Notes: generated by a model from the sequence alone, not told the origin. A stretch of 64,000 nucleotides of DNA from Aggregatibacter segnis (GCF_003130075.1 NZ_NRCW01000002.1:339400-403399), one strand, 5' to 3'; shown: positions 19,634-30,863, numbered from the stretch's first letter. Made by a program: numbers and translations.

Positions 19634-20458
19634 TCAATCACAAATTGCTAAACGTTCTCTACCACTATAAACCGTCGCACGCCCCGGTCTGGCAAAACCA
19701 ATTAACGTTAAGTTGTATTGTTCTGCCATTTCTACCGCCAAATCTGTTGAAGCCGAAATTGCGACTAACATTTCTATGCCTGCAGATACTGTTTTTTGCA
19801 CCATTTCATAACTGGCGCGACTGGTCACCACAATAAACCCTTGGGGCTTGTCCGCTTTGGCATGCCAACCTAATAATTTATCCAACGCCACATGGCGACC
19901 GACATCTTCACGAATGGCGAGTAATTTACCTTCCATGGAGAAAAATGCCGCCGCATGCGTGGAGCCCGTTTGTTTACCTAATTCCTGAGCCTCTTGTAAT
20001 TGCTGTAAGCAATCGTCTAGTTGTGCCACACGGAAGGTTAAAGTGCGGTCTAATTTTTTAACGTTTTTATAAACCTGTTGAATCTGTTCCGCACCACAAA
20101 TGCCACAACCGGTTCGTCCGGTTAAGGTGCGTCGATGATCTTTCAATGCCACAAAACAGCGGGTCGCCAACTCAATTCTCGCTTCAATGCCATTGCAGGC
20201 TTCTTCAATATCAATGCCATAAATATCACTAGGTTTATCAATAATTCCTTCCGATAAAGAAAACCCCATGGCGAAATCTTCCAAATCTCGTGGAGAACAC
20301 ATCATCACTGTGTGAGAAATATCGTTATAAACCAACGCCACTGGCGTTTCAGTGGCTAAAATTTCTTGTTTCTCAGAAATAGCAATCTTGTTAGCGCTTT
20401 GTTGCTCATTTGTTAATTTTTTAATAAAGTGAATTAATTTTTTTTTGATCCAACTCAA
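19634..20458 (-). CDS. fdhD: Formate dehydrogenase accessory sulfurtransferase
   Basis: FdhD carries sulfur from IscS to the molybdenum cofactor of formate dehydrogenase, without which FdxG is inactive. The 274-residue product has the catalytic cysteine loop [12 protein letters not shown] (near residue 121), the conserved [17 protein letters not shown] and the C-terminal [11 protein letters not shown]. It starts at TTG 20458; no ATG or GTG lies in frame before residue 51, and AGGA is about 10 bases upstream, so initiation at TTG is the best reading. It is divergent from fdxG, consistent with a shared anaerobic control region. Confidence 0.93.
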   Translation of the reverse strand: MSWIKKKLIHFIKKLTNEQQSANKIAISEKQEILATETPVALVYNDISHTVMMCSPRDLEDFAMGFSLSEGIIDKPSDIYGIDIEEACNGIEARIELATRCFVALKDHRRTLTGRTGCGICGAEQIQQVYKNVKKLDRTLTFRVAQLDDCLQQLQEAQELGKQTGSTHAAAFFSMEGKLLAIREDVGRHVALDKLLGWHAKADKPQGFIVVTSRASYEMVQKTVSAGIEMLVAISASTDLAVEMAEQYNLTLIGFARPGRATVYSGRERLAICD

Positions 20459-20592
20459 AATTTTCTATCCTTATAGCCATTATTAATTATGGATTTCTGT
20501 ACAAAAAATAGGTATTCTACCCGCCGCTACTAGTCAAGTAACTATGTATTTTAATTGTTACATAACTACTCAGCATCGTTTCGCTAAATTTT

Positions 20593-20646
20593 AATACAAA
20601 TTTAACAAAAACGACCATCAGATTATCTAGTTAAATACAAATTTAA
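20593..20646. repeat. Direct repeat upstream of fdxG
   Basis: AATACAAATTTAA occurs at 20593-20605 and again at 20634-20646, 41 bp (about four helical turns) apart and 49 bp before the fdxG start. It may be a regulator-binding pair. No consensus FNR site (TTGATnnnnATCAA) is visible. Confidence 0.35.
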
Positions 20647-20694
20647 AACTATCAAACTGAAAACAACAAATTTTGTTGATTGTGGGGAGTGTTT

Positions 20695-23600
20695 ATGCAG
20701 ATCTCAAGAAGAAAATTCTTCAAGGTCTGTGCCGGCGGTATGGCAGGAACATCGGTTGCGATGTTAGGCTTTGCTCCGGCTACGGCCTTAGCTGCGCCAC
20801 GCGAATACAAACTATTGCGTGCGAAAGAATCGCGTCAAACCTGTACATACTGCTCGGTAAGTTGCGGCATGTTAATGTACAGTACAGGTACACCATCTAA
20901 TACCATAAGTGGTCACACCGCGACAAATACCCGTTCTAAATTATTCCATATCGAAGGCGACCCGGATCATCCGATCAGCCGTGGTGCATTATGCCCTAAA
21001 GGTGCCGGTGCATTAGACTTTATCAATAGCGAAAGCCGTAACTTATATCCAGAATACCGCGCGCCGGGTTCCGATAAATGGGAACGTATTTCTTGGCAAG
21101 ATGCGATTAAACGTATTGCCCGCTTGATGAAAGATGACCGTGATGCCAACTTCGTTGAGAAAAATGCTGAAGGCAACACGGTCAACCGTTGGACAACCAC
21201 GGGGATTATGACAGCATCGGCAATCAGTAATGAAGCCGCATTGCTAACCCATAAGTGGATTCGCATGTTAGGGATGCTTCCGGTATGTAACCAAGCGAAT
21301 ACTTGACACGGACCAACGGTAGCAAGTCTTGCTCCATCATTTGGTCGCGGTGCCATGACAAACAACTGGGTTGATATCAAAAACGCCAATCTTATTCTTA
21401 TTCAAGGCGGTAACCCTGCTGAAGCTCACCCTGTTGGCTTCCGTTGGGTCATTGAAGCGAAGAAAAACGGTGCGAAAATCATCGTTGTCGATCCGCGCTT
21501 TAACCGTACAGCTTCCGTAGCTGACCTTCACGCGCCAATTCGTTCCGGTTCTGACATTGCCTTCTTAATGGGGGTGATCCGTTACTTATTGGAAACCAAT
21601 CAAATTCAACACGAATACGTTAAACACTATACCAATGCATCCTTCTTAGTGAACGAAGGCTATAAGTTCGAAGACGGTTTATTCTCCGGATTTGACGAAG
21701 CAAAAGGTAAGTATGATAAATCAACTTGGAACTACCAATTTGATGAAAATGGTCATGCTAAACGTGATATGACATTACAACACCCACGTTGTGTCATTAA
21801 CGTATTAAAAGAACACGTTTCCCGCTATACCCCGGAAATGGTTGAAAAAGTTACCGGTGTAAAACAAAAAACCTTCCTACAAATCTGTGAAGAAATCGGT
21901 AAAACATCGGCACCAAATAAAACCATGACGCACTTATATGCGCTTGGCTTTACTGAACACACAATCGGTACGCAAAATATTCGCTCCATGGCGATGATCC
22001 AATTGCTCTTGGGTAATATTGGTATGCCGGGTGGTGGTATTAACGCATTACGTGGTCACTCTAACGTACAAGGTACAACCGATATGGGCTTGTTACCGAC
22101 AATGTTACCTGGCTATATGCGTTTACCGACAGACAAAGAAACGTCCTTCGACCAATTCATGAATGCAATTACGCCGAAAGACATCGTGCCAAACCAAACA
22201 AACTATTATCGTAATACATCAAAATTCTTCACCAGTATGATGAAGACTTTCTATGGCGATAACGCGACAAAAGAAAACGGTTGGGGCTTTAACTTCTTAC
22301 CAAAAGTCGATCGCGTCTATGACCCGATTACTCATATCAAAATGATGCATGACGGTGAATTGAACGGTTGGATTTTACAAGGTTTCAACGTATTAAACTC
22401 ATTACCGAACAAAAACAAAACTGTTGCAGGTATGAGTAAGTTGAAATACTTAATCGTTATGGATCCATTGCAAACCGAAAGTTCCGAATTCTGGAAAAAC
22501 TTTGGGGAAGCGAACGATGTAGATCCGTCCAAAATCCAAACAGAAGTGTTCCGTTTACCAACCACCTGTTTCGCGGAAGAAGATGGTTCTATCGCTAACT
22601 CCGGTCGTTGGGTGCAATGGCACCAAAAATCTTGCGATCAACCAGGCGAAGCCTTACCGGATGTAGAGATTTTATCTATGCTCCGTGAAGAAATGCATGA
22701 GCTTTATAAGAAAGAAGGTGGTCGCGGTATTGAGTCCTTTGAAGCCATGACGTGGAACTATAATATTCCACATGCGCCATCATCATCTGAACTGGCTAAA
22801 GAAGTTAACGGCTATGCTTTGGAAGATCTTTATGACGCAAATGGCAACCTAATGTATAAAAAAGGTCAACTACTTAACTCCTTTGCACACTTACGTGATG
22901 ACGGTACAACGTCCTCCGGTAACTGGATTTATGTAGGTCAATGGACTGAAAAAGGTAACCAAACAGAAAACCGTGATAATTCCGATCCATCCGGTTTAGG
23001 TTGTAACTTAGGTTGGAGCTTTGCATGGCCGGCAAACCGTCGCGTGCTTTATAACCGTGCGTCTTTAGACATTAACGGTAATCCATGGGATAAACATCGT
23101 CAGTTAATCAAATGGAACGGCAAAAACTGGAACTGGTTTGATATTGCTGACTATGGCACACAACCACCAGGTTCTGATGCAGGTCCGTTTATCATGTCTG
23201 CTGAAGGTGTTGGTCGTTTATTCGCTGTTGATAAAGTCAATAGTGGACCCGTACCGGAGCATTATGAACCGATTGAAAGCCCAATTGATACTAACCCGTT
23301 ACACCCAAGTGTTGTGACCGATCCAACGGTACGTATTTATAAAGAAGACCGTGAGTTTATCGGTTCAAATAAAGAGTATCCGTTTGTCGCAACAACTTAT
23401 CGTTTAACCGAGCACTTCCACAGCTGGACGGCACAAGCGGCATTAAACATCATCGCGCAACCACAACAATTTGTGGAAATCGGTGAGGCACTTGCAGCAG
23501 AAAAAGGCATCCAAAAAGGCGATATGGTAAAAGTTACCTCTCGTCGTGGTTATATCAAAGCTGTTGCTGTGGTGACAAAACGTTTGAAAGCGTTAGAAGT

Positions 23601-23778
23601 TGACGGAAGAACAGTACACCATGTAGGTATCCCAATTCACTGGAATATGAAAGTATTAAATGGTAAAGGTAACCGTGGTTTCTCCACCAACACCTTAACG
23701 CCATCTTGGGGTGAAGCAGTCACACAAACCCCGGAATACAAAACATTCCTAGTTAATATTGAGAAGGCGGAGGTATAA
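20695..23778 (+). CDS. fdxG: Formate dehydrogenase major subunit, selenocysteine-containing
   Basis: This is the catalytic molybdopterin subunit of a periplasmic-facing formate dehydrogenase (fdnG/fdoG type), which oxidises formate to CO2. The gene reads through TGA 21304-21306 in [18 protein letters not shown], matching the Sec site of E. coli FdnG, giving Sec204 in a 1027-residue protein. ATG 20695 follows GGGGAG. The N-terminus is a Tat signal ([12 protein letters not shown], then hydrophobic to ALA near residue 33). A 4Fe-4S motif ([11 protein letters not shown]) follows. The C-terminus is the MGD-binding beta-barrel. It leads the operon with fdxH and fdxI, and needs SelD, FdhD and ModABC products for activity. 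Confidence 0.97.
21304..21341 (+). promoter_or_regulatory. UGA selenocysteine codon and bSECIS of fdxG
   Basis: After TGA come 11 bases, then GGTAGCA-AGTCT-TGCTCC (21318-21335), a stem with one bulged T and a 5-base loop. The spacing, bulge and loop are those of the E. coli fdnG/fdhF SelB-binding hairpin (GGTTGCAGGTCTGCACC). Confidence 0.88.
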
Positions 23779-23779
23779 C

Positions 23780-24712
23780 ATGGCTGGAACTGCTCAAGGC
23801 GTTCAAACGCAAGACATTATCAAGATCTCCGCTACATCAGGCTTAACTGAGCCGCCACGTGCGCGTGATCACAAAGTTGAAGTGGCAAAACTCATTGATG
23901 TATCCACCTGTATTGGTTGTAAAGCCTGTCAGGTAGGTTGTTCGGAATGGAATGATATTCGTTCTGATGTGAATGCCCAATGTTTGGGGATTTATGACAA
24001 CCCGGTTGACCTCAATGCAAAAGCATGGACGGTGATGCGCTTCAATGAAGTGGAAGAAAATGATCGTTTAGAATGGTTAATCCGTAAAGATGGTTGTATG
24101 CACTGTCAAGAGCCGGGCTGTTTAAAAGCTTGTCCGGCACCGGGTGCGATCATCCAGTATGCGAACGGTATCGTGGATTTCCAATCTGACAAATGTATCG
24201 GTTGTGGTTACTGTATCGCAGGTTGTCCGTTCAACATTCCACGCATGAATCCGGAAGACAATCGTGTGTACAAATGTACCCTTTGTGTCGACCGTGTTTC
24301 TGTGGGTCAAGAACCGGCTTGTGTGAAAACCTGTCCGACCGGAGCAATTCGTTTCGGTTCTAAAGAAGAAATTAAACTCTACGCGGAACAACGTGTTGCA
24401 GATCTTAAAGCGCGCGGCTATGAAAATGCCGGTATTTACGATCCGGAAGGCGTCGGTGGTACGCATGTAATCTATGTATTACACCATGCAGATAAACCTG
24501 AATTGTATTCCGGTTTACCGAAAGATCCGCAAATTGACACAACCGTTACATTATGGAAAGACATCCTGAAACCGGTTGCTGCGGTTGCCATGGGTGGTCT
24601 TGCACTTGCTGAAATCGGTCACTACCTCACTGTAGGTCCGAATGAGGAAGAAGATGTAGAAGATCATCACAAAGAATTTGAAGATGAAGAGGGAGGCAAA
24701 AAAGATGAGTAA
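23780..24712 (+). CDS. fdxH: Formate dehydrogenase iron-sulfur subunit
   Basis: FdxH passes electrons from FdxG through four 4Fe-4S clusters to the cytochrome subunit. The 310-residue product has the ferredoxin motifs [11 protein letters not shown] (near residue 47), [27 protein letters not shown] and CTLCVDRV. One C-terminal membrane helix ([18 protein letters not shown]) and an acidic tail follow. ATG 23780 lies one base after the fdxG stop and follows GGAGG. The stop overlaps fdxI by 8 bp, so translation is probably coupled. Confidence 0.97.
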   Translation: MAGTAQGVQTQDIIKISATSGLTEPPRARDHKVEVAKLIDVSTCIGCKACQVGCSEWNDIRSDVNAQCLGIYDNPVDLNAKAWTVMRFNEVEENDRLEWLIRKDGCMHCQEPGCLKACPAPGAIIQYANGIVDFQSDKCIGCGYCIAGCPFNIPRMNPEDNRVYKCTLCVDRVSVGQEPACVKTCPTGAIRFGSKEEIKLYAEQRVADLKARGYENAGIYDPEGVGGTHVIYVLHHADKPELYSGLPKDPQIDTTVTLWKDILKPVAAVAMGGLALAEIGHYLTVGPNEEEDVEDHHKEFEDEEGGKKDE

Positions 24713-25418
24713 AGGTAAATTTGAGATTACCAATGATACCCGTATCATTCGTCACAAACTCCCGGCGCGTCTAAGTCACTGGTTCTTGGTAATCAGTTTC
24801 TTCTTAACCATGTTTACCGGGGTAGCGTTTTTCTTCCCTGACTTTGCATGGTTAACGGAAATTCTTGGTACACCACAGCTTGCTCGTGCGATTCACCCGT
24901 TCACCGGTATTTTAATGTTTGTTGCCTTTGTGTTCTTATGTTCACTCTACTGGCACCATAACATTCCGGAGAAAAACGATATTCGTTGGGCGAAAGGAAT
25001 GCTTGAAGTCTTAAAAGGTAACGAGCACGCTGTTGCTGATAACGGTAAATATAACTTGGGTCAAAAAATGTTGTTCTGGACATTGATCCTTGCCATGTTT
25101 ACCTTAATGGGCTCCGGTATCATCATGTGGCGTCAATACTTCTCGCACCACTTCTCTATTCCGGTGTTGCGTATCGCCATCTTATTGCACTCTGCTTGTG
25201 CCTTTATGTTGTTCACCGGTATCCTAGTACACATGTACATGGCATTCTGGGTGAAAGGCTCCATTCGTGGTGTCGTTGAAGGCTGGGTAACCGTTCGCTG
25301 GGCGAAAAAACACCACCCGAAATGGTATCGCGAAGAAGTTCTTCCTGAGTTAGAAAAAGACGTTGTACGGGAAGAGAAAGGCGAAAAGACGAAAGTCATC
25401 TTTAAGAAATTTAGCTAA
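24705..25418 (+). CDS. fdxI: Formate dehydrogenase cytochrome b556 subunit
   Basis: The membrane anchor and quinone-reducing cytochrome b of formate dehydrogenase. It is 237 residues long with four membrane segments and histidines that can ligate heme ([31 protein letters not shown]). It starts inside the end of fdxH (ATG 24705; GGGAGG upstream). The H. influenzae locus continues with fdhE, but here a terminator follows directly and fdhE is not in the window. Confidence 0.95.
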   Translation: MSKGKFEITNDTRIIRHKLPARLSHWFLVISFFLTMFTGVAFFFPDFAWLTEILGTPQLARAIHPFTGILMFVAFVFLCSLYWHHNIPEKNDIRWAKGMLEVLKGNEHAVADNGKYNLGQKMLFWTLILAMFTLMGSGIIMWRQYFSHHFSIPVLRIAILLHSACAFMLFTGILVHMYMAFWVKGSIRGVVEGWVTVRWAKKHHPKWYREEVLPELEKDVVREEKGEKTKVIFKKFS

Positions 25419-25424
25419 TCTAAA

Positions 25425-25462
25425 AGTGCGGTTAAAAAACGCAATAAATTTTGACCGCACTT
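25425..25462 (+). terminator. Inverted uptake-signal pair after fdxI
   Basis: AAAAGTGCGGT (from about 25423) and ACCGCACTT (to about 25462) face each other across about 20 bases, just past the fdxI stop. Confidence 0.5.
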
Positions 25463-25492
25463 CTTGTTGAAGCAAACCATTAAAGAAAAGAA

Positions 25493-25518
25493 AACAGCAC
25501 CTTAAAGGTGCTGTTTTT
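25493..25518. terminator. Bidirectional terminator between fdxI and modC
   Basis: AACAGCACCTT (25493-25503) pairs perfectly with AAGGTGCTGTT (25505-25515) around a single A, with A-rich and T-rich flanks. It sits between convergent operons. Confidence 0.85.
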
Positions 25519-25534
25519 GTATGTATAAATAAAA

Positions 25535-26596
25535 TTATGCCGACATCACGGAAATCGCTTTAATTTGCGCATAAACCAGCTGTCCCAGTTGTAACGCTAA
25601 ATCATGGAAAGACCATTTACTGATACTTGCCCAAAGGTGTTTTCCGCCAATATCCAGTTTTAAATCTACTCGATTTTCCAGCTCTAAAATCTTAACAATC
25701 CGTCCATACAACGTGTTGCGAATACTCGATTGTTCTACTTTATTCAAACTAATCGACACATCAGAACTATGAATGCAAATTCGCACTTTCTCATTGATCT
25801 GCACCTCAACTTGATTAATCCAAATATTCTGATCGCCAATCGAAAGTGCGGTCATTTTATAAGACGGATTATGCATAAAAACAGGCAAAGAAAGCACCGC
25901 ACTTTGTTCATTTTCCTGTTTCCAAGGAAGAAACAGCGGACTTTCCCAAATACTTTCTAACACATCATAAGCTTCCACTTTGCCGTTAGTCAGCAATACA
26001 ACCCGCTCAGCTAAACGCAACAATTCATCAAGACTGTGAGTGACATATAAAATCGGAATGTTAATTTCTTTCGATAGCCGTTCCAGATAATTCATCAGCT
26101 CACGTTTGCGCGGTAAGTCCAAGGCAGAAAGGGGTTCATCCATTAATAAAATTTCCGGATCCGTCAATAATGCCCGCCCAATAGCAACCCGTTGTTTTTC
26201 ACCACCGGATAAGGTTATCGGATAGCGTTTTAACAAATGGCCGATACCTAGCAACTCAACAATATAGTTAAATTCATCTTTGCTGGTATTTTTCATGCCA
26301 TAACGCAAATTACCATTCACCGTATAGTGAGGAAATAAGCGGGCATCCTGAAAAACATAGCCAATATTGCGCTGATTGGTCGGCACACAAACATTTTCTG
26401 CCGAATTGAACAATTCACGATCATTTAACGAAATCACGCCTTCATCCGGATTAATCAATCCGCTAACAAGATTAATGAGGGAAGATTTCCCCGAACCTGA
26501 CAAACCAAAAAGTGCGGTGACACCTTGCGATGGAATATCTAAATGCGCTTCTAGGGGTAAAGTACCTAACTGTTTTTTTACATCAATGTGCAGCAT
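25535..26596 (-). CDS. modC: Molybdate ABC transporter ATP-binding protein
   Basis: ModC is the ATPase that powers molybdate import. The 353-residue product has Walker [10 protein letters not shown] (near residue 31), the signature LSGGEKQR (near residue 123), Walker [14 protein letters not shown], and the H-loop YVTHSLDE. The C-terminal region is a molybdate-binding-type (TOBE/MOP) domain. ATG 26596 lies inside the end of modB, a 14-bp overlap that suggests coupling. An uptake signal encodes Q-S-A-V in the linker before the C-terminal domain. Confidence 0.96.
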   Translation of the reverse strand: MLHIDVKKQLGTLPLEAHLDIPSQGVTALFGLSGSGKSSLINLVSGLINPDEGVISLNDRELFNSAENVCVPTNQRNIGYVFQDARLFPHYTVNGNLRYGMKNTSKDEFNYIVELLGIGHLLKRYPITLSGGEKQRVAIGRALLTDPEILLMDEPLSALDLPRKRELMNYLERLSKEINIPILYVTHSLDELLRLAERVVLLTNGKVEAYDVLESIWESPLFLPWKQENEQSAVLSLPVFMHNPSYKMTALSIGDQNIWINQVEVQINEKVRICIHSSDVSISLNKVEQSSIRNTLYGRIVKILELENRVDLKLDIGGKHLWASISKWSFHDLALQLGQLVYAQIKAISVMSA

Positions 26597-27311
26597 CGCT
26601 TTGTCCTAATCTTTTTTGCATACGTTTTGCCAACCATTCCGATAACAATAAAGAAATCAGCGATAAAATCACAGCAAAGACACATAATCTGGCCGCTTGT
26701 TCTTCCGCTCCCGGTGTTTGAATAAAGGAATACATGGCCAAGGGAATGGTTTGGGTTTCGCCGGCAATATTGGACACAAAGGTGATGGTGGCGCCGAATT
26801 CCCCTAAAGAACGCGCAAAACCGAGCACAATGCCGGCAAGAATGCCCGGTAAAGATAACGGTAAGGTGATAGTTAAAAATACCCGCCACGCAGAAGCCCC
26901 CAGTGTTCTGGCGGCCTGTTCCAATTTTAAATCGATACTTTCAAGGGAAAGGCGAATGGCACGCACGACCAAAGGGAATGCCACCACCGCAGAAGCTAAT
27001 ACAGCCCCTTTCCAACTAAATCCAAAGGTCAATCCAAACCATTGATACAAATACTTGCCGATAAAACCATTGCGTCCCATAGCAACCAATAAAAGATAAC
27101 CAATGACAACCGGCGGCAACACCAAAGGCAAGTGAATAATCCCGCCCACAATGGATTTGCCATAAAAATCTTTTCGTGCCAAAAGCCATGCCACCAAAAC
27201 AGCAACAGGCAAACTCCATACCATCGCACTGACGGAGACTTCCAAACTCAAGCGAATGGCATCGATTTCTAATGGGCTCAAGCCTAATAACACCAGAAAC
27301 TCTGTAAACAA
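26583..27311 (-). CDS. modB: Molybdate ABC transporter permease
   Basis: ModB forms the membrane channel with five or six membrane segments. The 242-residue product has the EAA loop ([21 protein letters not shown]) that contacts ModC and the conserved [16 protein letters not shown]. It appears to start at TTG 27311: an in-frame TGA lies two codons upstream, the next ATG is at residue 30 inside the first helix, and AGGGAA is about 9 bases before the TTG. The gene is 67 bp after modA in the same operon. Confidence 0.94.
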   Translation of the reverse strand: MFTEFLVLLGLSPLEIDAIRLSLEVSVSAMVWSLPVAVLVAWLLARKDFYGKSIVGGIIHLPLVLPPVVIGYLLLVAMGRNGFIGKYLYQWFGLTFGFSWKGAVLASAVVAFPLVVRAIRLSLESIDLKLEQAARTLGASAWRVFLTITLPLSLPGILAGIVLGFARSLGEFGATITFVSNIAGETQTIPLAMYSFIQTPGAEEQAARLCVFAVILSLISLLLSEWLAKRMQKRLGQSDAAH

Positions 27312-27378
27312 AATTCAATTCCCTATATAAATAAAGCGTAGCACAATGGCTACGCTTAATGAGTCAAAGCGAGTCTGC

Positions 27379-28143
27379 TTATTTTACAGAGAAACCGTAA
27401 TCCACAAATACTTTTTTCGCTTCAGGCGATTCTAAGTATTTCAAGAATGCTTGCGTTTCCGCATTGTTGTGATCTTTTAAAATCGCAACCGGATAATCCG
27501 CCGGTTTGTAAGAATCTTGTGGGAACACGCCAATCGCTTTCACTTCTTTGCTCACTTTCGCATCAGTTGCATACACAATACCTAAAGGTGCTTCACCACG
27601 TTCAACTAAGGCTAATGCCGCACGCACGTCTTTGGCACGAGCTAATTTGTCTTTGACTTGATCCCATAAGTTTAATTTGGTTAACGCTTCTTCCGCATAT
27701 TGACCTGCAGGTACGTGTGCAGGGTCACCTACAGACAAATAAGCATCTTTTAATTGGTTAATCCATTCACCTTTTGCGATATCAACGTTTTGTAATTTGC
27801 TGTCTTTTTGTGAGATTAAAACTAGTTCATTACCCACTAATAATTTTTCGGTTTCTTTAACGGTTAACCCTTTTTCTGAAAGGTATTTCATCCATTTTGT
27901 ACTGGCTGAAATAAATAAATCCGCTGGTGCACCTTCTTCAATTTGTTTTGCTAAGGTTGAAGAGGAAGCAAAAGAAAATACCACTTCTTCTTTTGGATTC
28001 ACTTTTTTGTAGTCTTCTGCCACTTGCTTTAATGAATCGGTCATTGAAGCAGCAGCAAACACAGTCACTTTCGCCTGTGCAGAAAGAGAGAATGCTAAAC
28101 AAGCCGCCGCTAAACCGGCAGCGATTTTTGAATATTTAAACAT
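27379..28143 (-). CDS. modA: Periplasmic molybdate-binding protein
   Basis: ModA captures molybdate in the periplasm for ModBC. The 254-residue product has a signal peptide (AAGLAAACLAFSLSAQA, residues 8-24) and the oxyanion-binding motifs VFAAASMTDSL and FASSSTLAKQIEEGAPADLFIS. It leads the modABC operon. A ModE-type operator lies about 30 bp upstream, so expression should fall when molybdate is plentiful. Confidence 0.96.
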   Translation of the reverse strand: MFKYSKIAAGLAAACLAFSLSAQAKVTVFAAASMTDSLKQVAEDYKKVNPKEEVVFSFASSSTLAKQIEEGAPADLFISASTKWMKYLSEKGLTVKETEKLLVGNELVLISQKDSKLQNVDIAKGEWINQLKDAYLSVGDPAHVPAGQYAEEALTKLNLWDQVKDKLARAKDVRAALALVERGEAPLGIVYATDAKVSKEVKAIGVFPQDSYKPADYPVAILKDHNNAETQAFLKYLESPEAKKVFVDYGFSVK

Positions 28144-28173
28144 AGTAAAAACTCCGTTTTGGTTGGTTAATAA

Positions 28174-28200
28174 GTTATATATAGCGCAAATTATACAACG
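28174..28200. promoter_or_regulatory. ModE-type operator
   Basis: GTTATATATAG and TTATACAACG, separated by a GCGCAAA-like centre, form an imperfect inverted repeat resembling the ModE box (CGTTATATA...TATATAACG). It lies between modA and modE and 31 bases before the modA start. The gene for ModE is next door. Confidence 0.65.
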
Positions 28201-28348
28201 AAAATAGAGAAATAAAAGGCGTATAATCCATTATTTAAAAAACAAAATATATCCTAACCTTTCGGAGGTAGGGTTAAACATTCTTATTCTTTTAGAAATA
28301 TAGTATGATGTGCCGCATATAGTCGTCAGCGCAATTTTGAGGAACACA

Positions 28349-29128
28349 ATGAACGGAACAGAAATTTTACTCACCATCAAACTAAAAGAAACCCTTTTCG
28401 CCGATCCTAAACGTATCCGTTTATTACAAGAAATTGAAAAATGCGGCTCCATCAATCAAGCGGCTAAAAATGCCAATGTCAGTTATAAAAGCGCTTGGGA
28501 TCATCTTGAGGCAATGAACCAAATTAGCCCCAAACCATTGCTAGAACGCAATATTGGTGGGCGAAATGGTGGCGGAACAGCATTAACCGTTTATGCACAG
28601 CGCTTATTGAAACTTTATGATTTGCTAGAACAAACCCAAGAAAAAGCCTTTGATATTTTGCATGATGAAAAAGTGCCGTTAAACAGTTTGCTCTCTGCCA
28701 TGGCGCGTTTTTCTTTACAAACCAGTGCCAGAAACCAATTTTTCGGCAAAGTGCAAGCATTAAGATTTGAAAATATTCACTGTTTTGTTGACATTCTTTT
28801 AGAAGATTTTGACAAACCTCTGACTGTCTCTATCACAGAAAAAAGTGCGGTGCGTTTAAAACTTGAATCTGATAAAGAAGTAATGGTGATGTTTAAGGCG
28901 CCATGGGTCAAAATTACCGCCAATCCGCAAGAGAATTTGCCAAATCAATTTAAAGCCAAGGTCACCTCCATTATTGACAAAGGTGAAGCCGGTGAAGCGA
29001 TTTTAGTGTTAGAAGGCTCGAACATCGAGTTCTGTGCAACGCTCACAAAAGATCAACATGTGGAAATCAATCAGTCCGTTTGGGCTTCTGTTGATCCGGA
29101 ACAGGTGATTATTGCGACGCTTTATTAA
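28349..29128 (+). CDS. modE: Molybdate-responsive transcription regulator
   Basis: ModE binds molybdate and represses modABC. The 259-residue product has an N-terminal winged helix (LLQEIEKCGSINQAAKNANVSYKSAWDHLEAMN) and two C-terminal MOP-type molybdate-binding folds (about residues 123-259), including the conserved ARNQFFGKV and a later SIIDKGEAGEAILVLEG. TGAGGA precedes ATG 28349; an in-frame upstream start at 28310 lacks this. It is divergent from modA. An uptake signal encodes K-S-A-V-R between the domains. Confidence 0.95.
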   Translation: MNGTEILLTIKLKETLFADPKRIRLLQEIEKCGSINQAAKNANVSYKSAWDHLEAMNQISPKPLLERNIGGRNGGGTALTVYAQRLLKLYDLLEQTQEKAFDILHDEKVPLNSLLSAMARFSLQTSARNQFFGKVQALRFENIHCFVDILLEDFDKPLTVSITEKSAVRLKLESDKEVMVMFKAPWVKITANPQENLPNQFKAKVTSIIDKGEAGEAILVLEGSNIEFCATLTKDQHVEINQSVWASVDPEQVIIATLY

Positions 29129-29140
29129 TCTCTAAAGACA

Positions 29141-29170
29141 AAAAGTGCGGTGATTTTTCACCACACTTTT
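29141..29170. terminator. Uptake-signal terminator after modE
   Basis: AAAAGTGCGGTGA (29141-29153) pairs with TCACCACACTTTT (29158-29170) with one mismatch. Only the left arm keeps a full uptake signal. Confidence 0.7.
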
Positions 29171-29184
29171 GCGAGCAAGGTAAT

Positions 29185-29223
29185 AAAAAAATCTCCGCTT
29201 TTTTACTTGGTCGGAGATTTTTT
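29185..29223. terminator. Bidirectional terminator between modE and yfbR
   Basis: AAAAAATCTCCG (29185-29196) pairs with CGGAGATTTTTT (29212-29223). It lies 12 bases past the yfbR stop. Confidence 0.8.
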
Positions 29224-29234
29224 GTACATCAAAT

Positions 29235-29831
29235 TTACAACGTAATTTCATCAATGGATTTGCCGAAACTCGGCACAAATACCTGCAAAAAATAATCCAT
29301 TTCGGGGCTTTGCCATTGATCCATCAATTTTTCTAACCGCACTTTAGCCGATTTAAATTCCTGGTTGCCGTTTTCCAGCTCAAATTTCACCTTAATATAA
29401 GCACAAATTAAATCCGCCTGTTTCACAATGTGCTTTTCTTCCTCAGCAAAACATTGAGTATCCAAATAGGGTAAAAAATCGGCTTGTAATGCTTCCGGCA
29501 GTAAACTCATTAAATGCAACTCAGCCGCTGTTTCAATCTGTTTATAGGCGTGCGTAATCTCTTCATTGAAATATTTGATTGGTGTAGGCAAATCGCCGGT
29601 GAAAATTTCCGAGGTGTCGTGATACATCGCCATCACGGCAATACGATCCGCGTTGAGTTGGGCATCGTAAAAACGGTTTTTAATCAGCGCCAACGCATGG
29701 GCAACAAATGCCACCTGCAAGCTGTGCTCCGCCAAATTCTCTCGTTCAATATTACGCATAAGCGACCAGCGCTGAATCAATCTTAAGCGATCCAAACAGG
29801 CGAAAAAATGACTGGTTTTAATTTGTTCCAT
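29235..29831 (-). CDS. yfbR: 5'-deoxynucleotidase (HD domain)
   Basis: YfbR removes the 5' phosphate from deoxyribonucleoside monophosphates. The 198-residue product has the HD-domain metal ligands in [18 protein letters not shown] and [20 protein letters not shown], and the C-terminal [13 protein letters not shown] prefer ATG 29831 ([10 protein letters not shown]) because it aligns with the E. coli protein (199 residues). An alternative ATG at 29843 overlaps the degS stop (TAATG) and would add four residues. It is the last gene of the nrdR-ribD-degS run. Confidence 0.92.
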   Translation of the reverse strand: MEQIKTSHFFACLDRLRLIQRWSLMRNIERENLAEHSLQVAFVAHALALIKNRFYDAQLNADRIAVMAMYHDTSEIFTGDLPTPIKYFNEEITHAYKQIETAAELHLMSLLPEALQADFLPYLDTQCFAEEEKHIVKQADLICAYIKVKFELENGNQEFKSAKVRLEKLMDQWQSPEMDYFLQVFVPSFGKSIDEITL

Positions 29832-29842
29832 GTCACAACCCA

Positions 29843-30856
29843 TTAATTAAAAGTATATTCTTCGATAACTACCGGAATCTTATACACTTGGCCCAAGCGG
29901 GAAATCTCAACCTGAACCAGTGTATTCGGACGCACATCCGCGATAAGTTTCATCATTTCTGCCGGTGAACGTGCCTCAACTTCATTGATTTTCAGAATAA
30001 TATCGCCTGCCTGTAACCCGGCTTTTGCTGCCGGGCTATTCGGAATAATGCTGGTGATAAGCACACCTTGCGCAGATGCCCCTTGCCCATTGCTAAATAA
30101 AATATCCGTTTGTACGCCAAAATAGCCACGAATGACACGTCCATCACGAATAATTTTTTTCATAACGTCGTTTGCCAAATCAATGGGAATGGCAAAATTT
30201 AAGCCTTCCGCAATTTCATTGGCGGTTTTGCCGATACTCAAGGTGCTGATACCCAATAGCTCACCGGCAGAATTAATTAACGCACCGCCGGAATTACCTC
30301 GGTTAATGGACGCGTCGGTCTGGATAAAGTTTTGGCGCCCCAGCGCTTCACCGACCGCACTACGCCCTACCGCACTAACAATCCCTTGCGACACACTTTG
30401 CCCCAAATTGTATGGATTACCAATGGCCAGCGCCACATCGCCCACATGCACAGGTCGATTAGGATTTTGTGGAATCGTGGATAAGTTATCCGCTTTGATT
30501 TTTAACACAGCTAAATCCGTTAACGCATCGGAACCAATTAATGCCGCATCAAAAATATTGCCATTTTGCAATGCCACCACAATTTGATCGGCATTTTGAA
30601 TCACGTGCTTATTAGTCAGAATGTAGCCGTCTTTCGACATGATCACGCCGGACCCCAAGTTATTCACTTGAAACTGAGAGGAAGAGGAAGTAAAGGCTTG
30701 ATTATAAACATTCACCACGGCAGGCGAGGCAATACGCACAGCATCCCGATAAGAAGCAACATCATGTTGAGAGTCAGTGATTTTAGGCATGACATATAAA
30801 ATCACGGCAGCAGAAGCCAAGCCGATAATCGCCGAATGAAAAAGTTTCTTTAGCAT
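29843..30856 (-). CDS. degS: Inner-membrane stress-sensor protease
   Basis: DegS starts the envelope stress response by cutting the anti-sigma factor RseA when its PDZ domain senses misfolded porins. The 337-residue product has an N-terminal anchor ([16 protein letters not shown]), then a trypsin-like domain with the triad in TNKHVI (His, near residue 82), TDLAVL (Asp) and NRGNSGGAL (Ser, near residue 188). A single PDZ domain follows (about residues 240-330). One PDZ domain and the anchor support DegS and not DegP/Q. Confidence 0.94.
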   Translation of the reverse strand: MLKKLFHSAIIGLASAAVILYVMPKITDSQHDVASYRDAVRIASPAVVNVYNQAFTSSSSQFQVNNLGSGVIMSKDGYILTNKHVIQNADQIVVALQNGNIFDAALIGSDALTDLAVLKIKADNLSTIPQNPNRPVHVGDVALAIGNPYNLGQSVSQGIVSAVGRSAVGEALGRQNFIQTDASINRGNSGGALINSAGELLGISTLSIGKTANEIAEGLNFAIPIDLANDVMKKIIRDGRVIRGYFGVQTDILFSNGQGASAQGVLITSIIPNSPAAKAGLQAGDIILKINEVEARSPAEMMKLIADVRPNTLVQVEISRLGQVYKIPVVIEEYTFN

Positions 30857-30863
30857 CAGTTCC

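Noticed and set aside
20680..23778. Frameshifted or nonsense-mutated formate dehydrogenase
   Set aside because: The interrupting codon is TGA at the conserved selenocysteine site with a proper SECIS, so the gene is intact.
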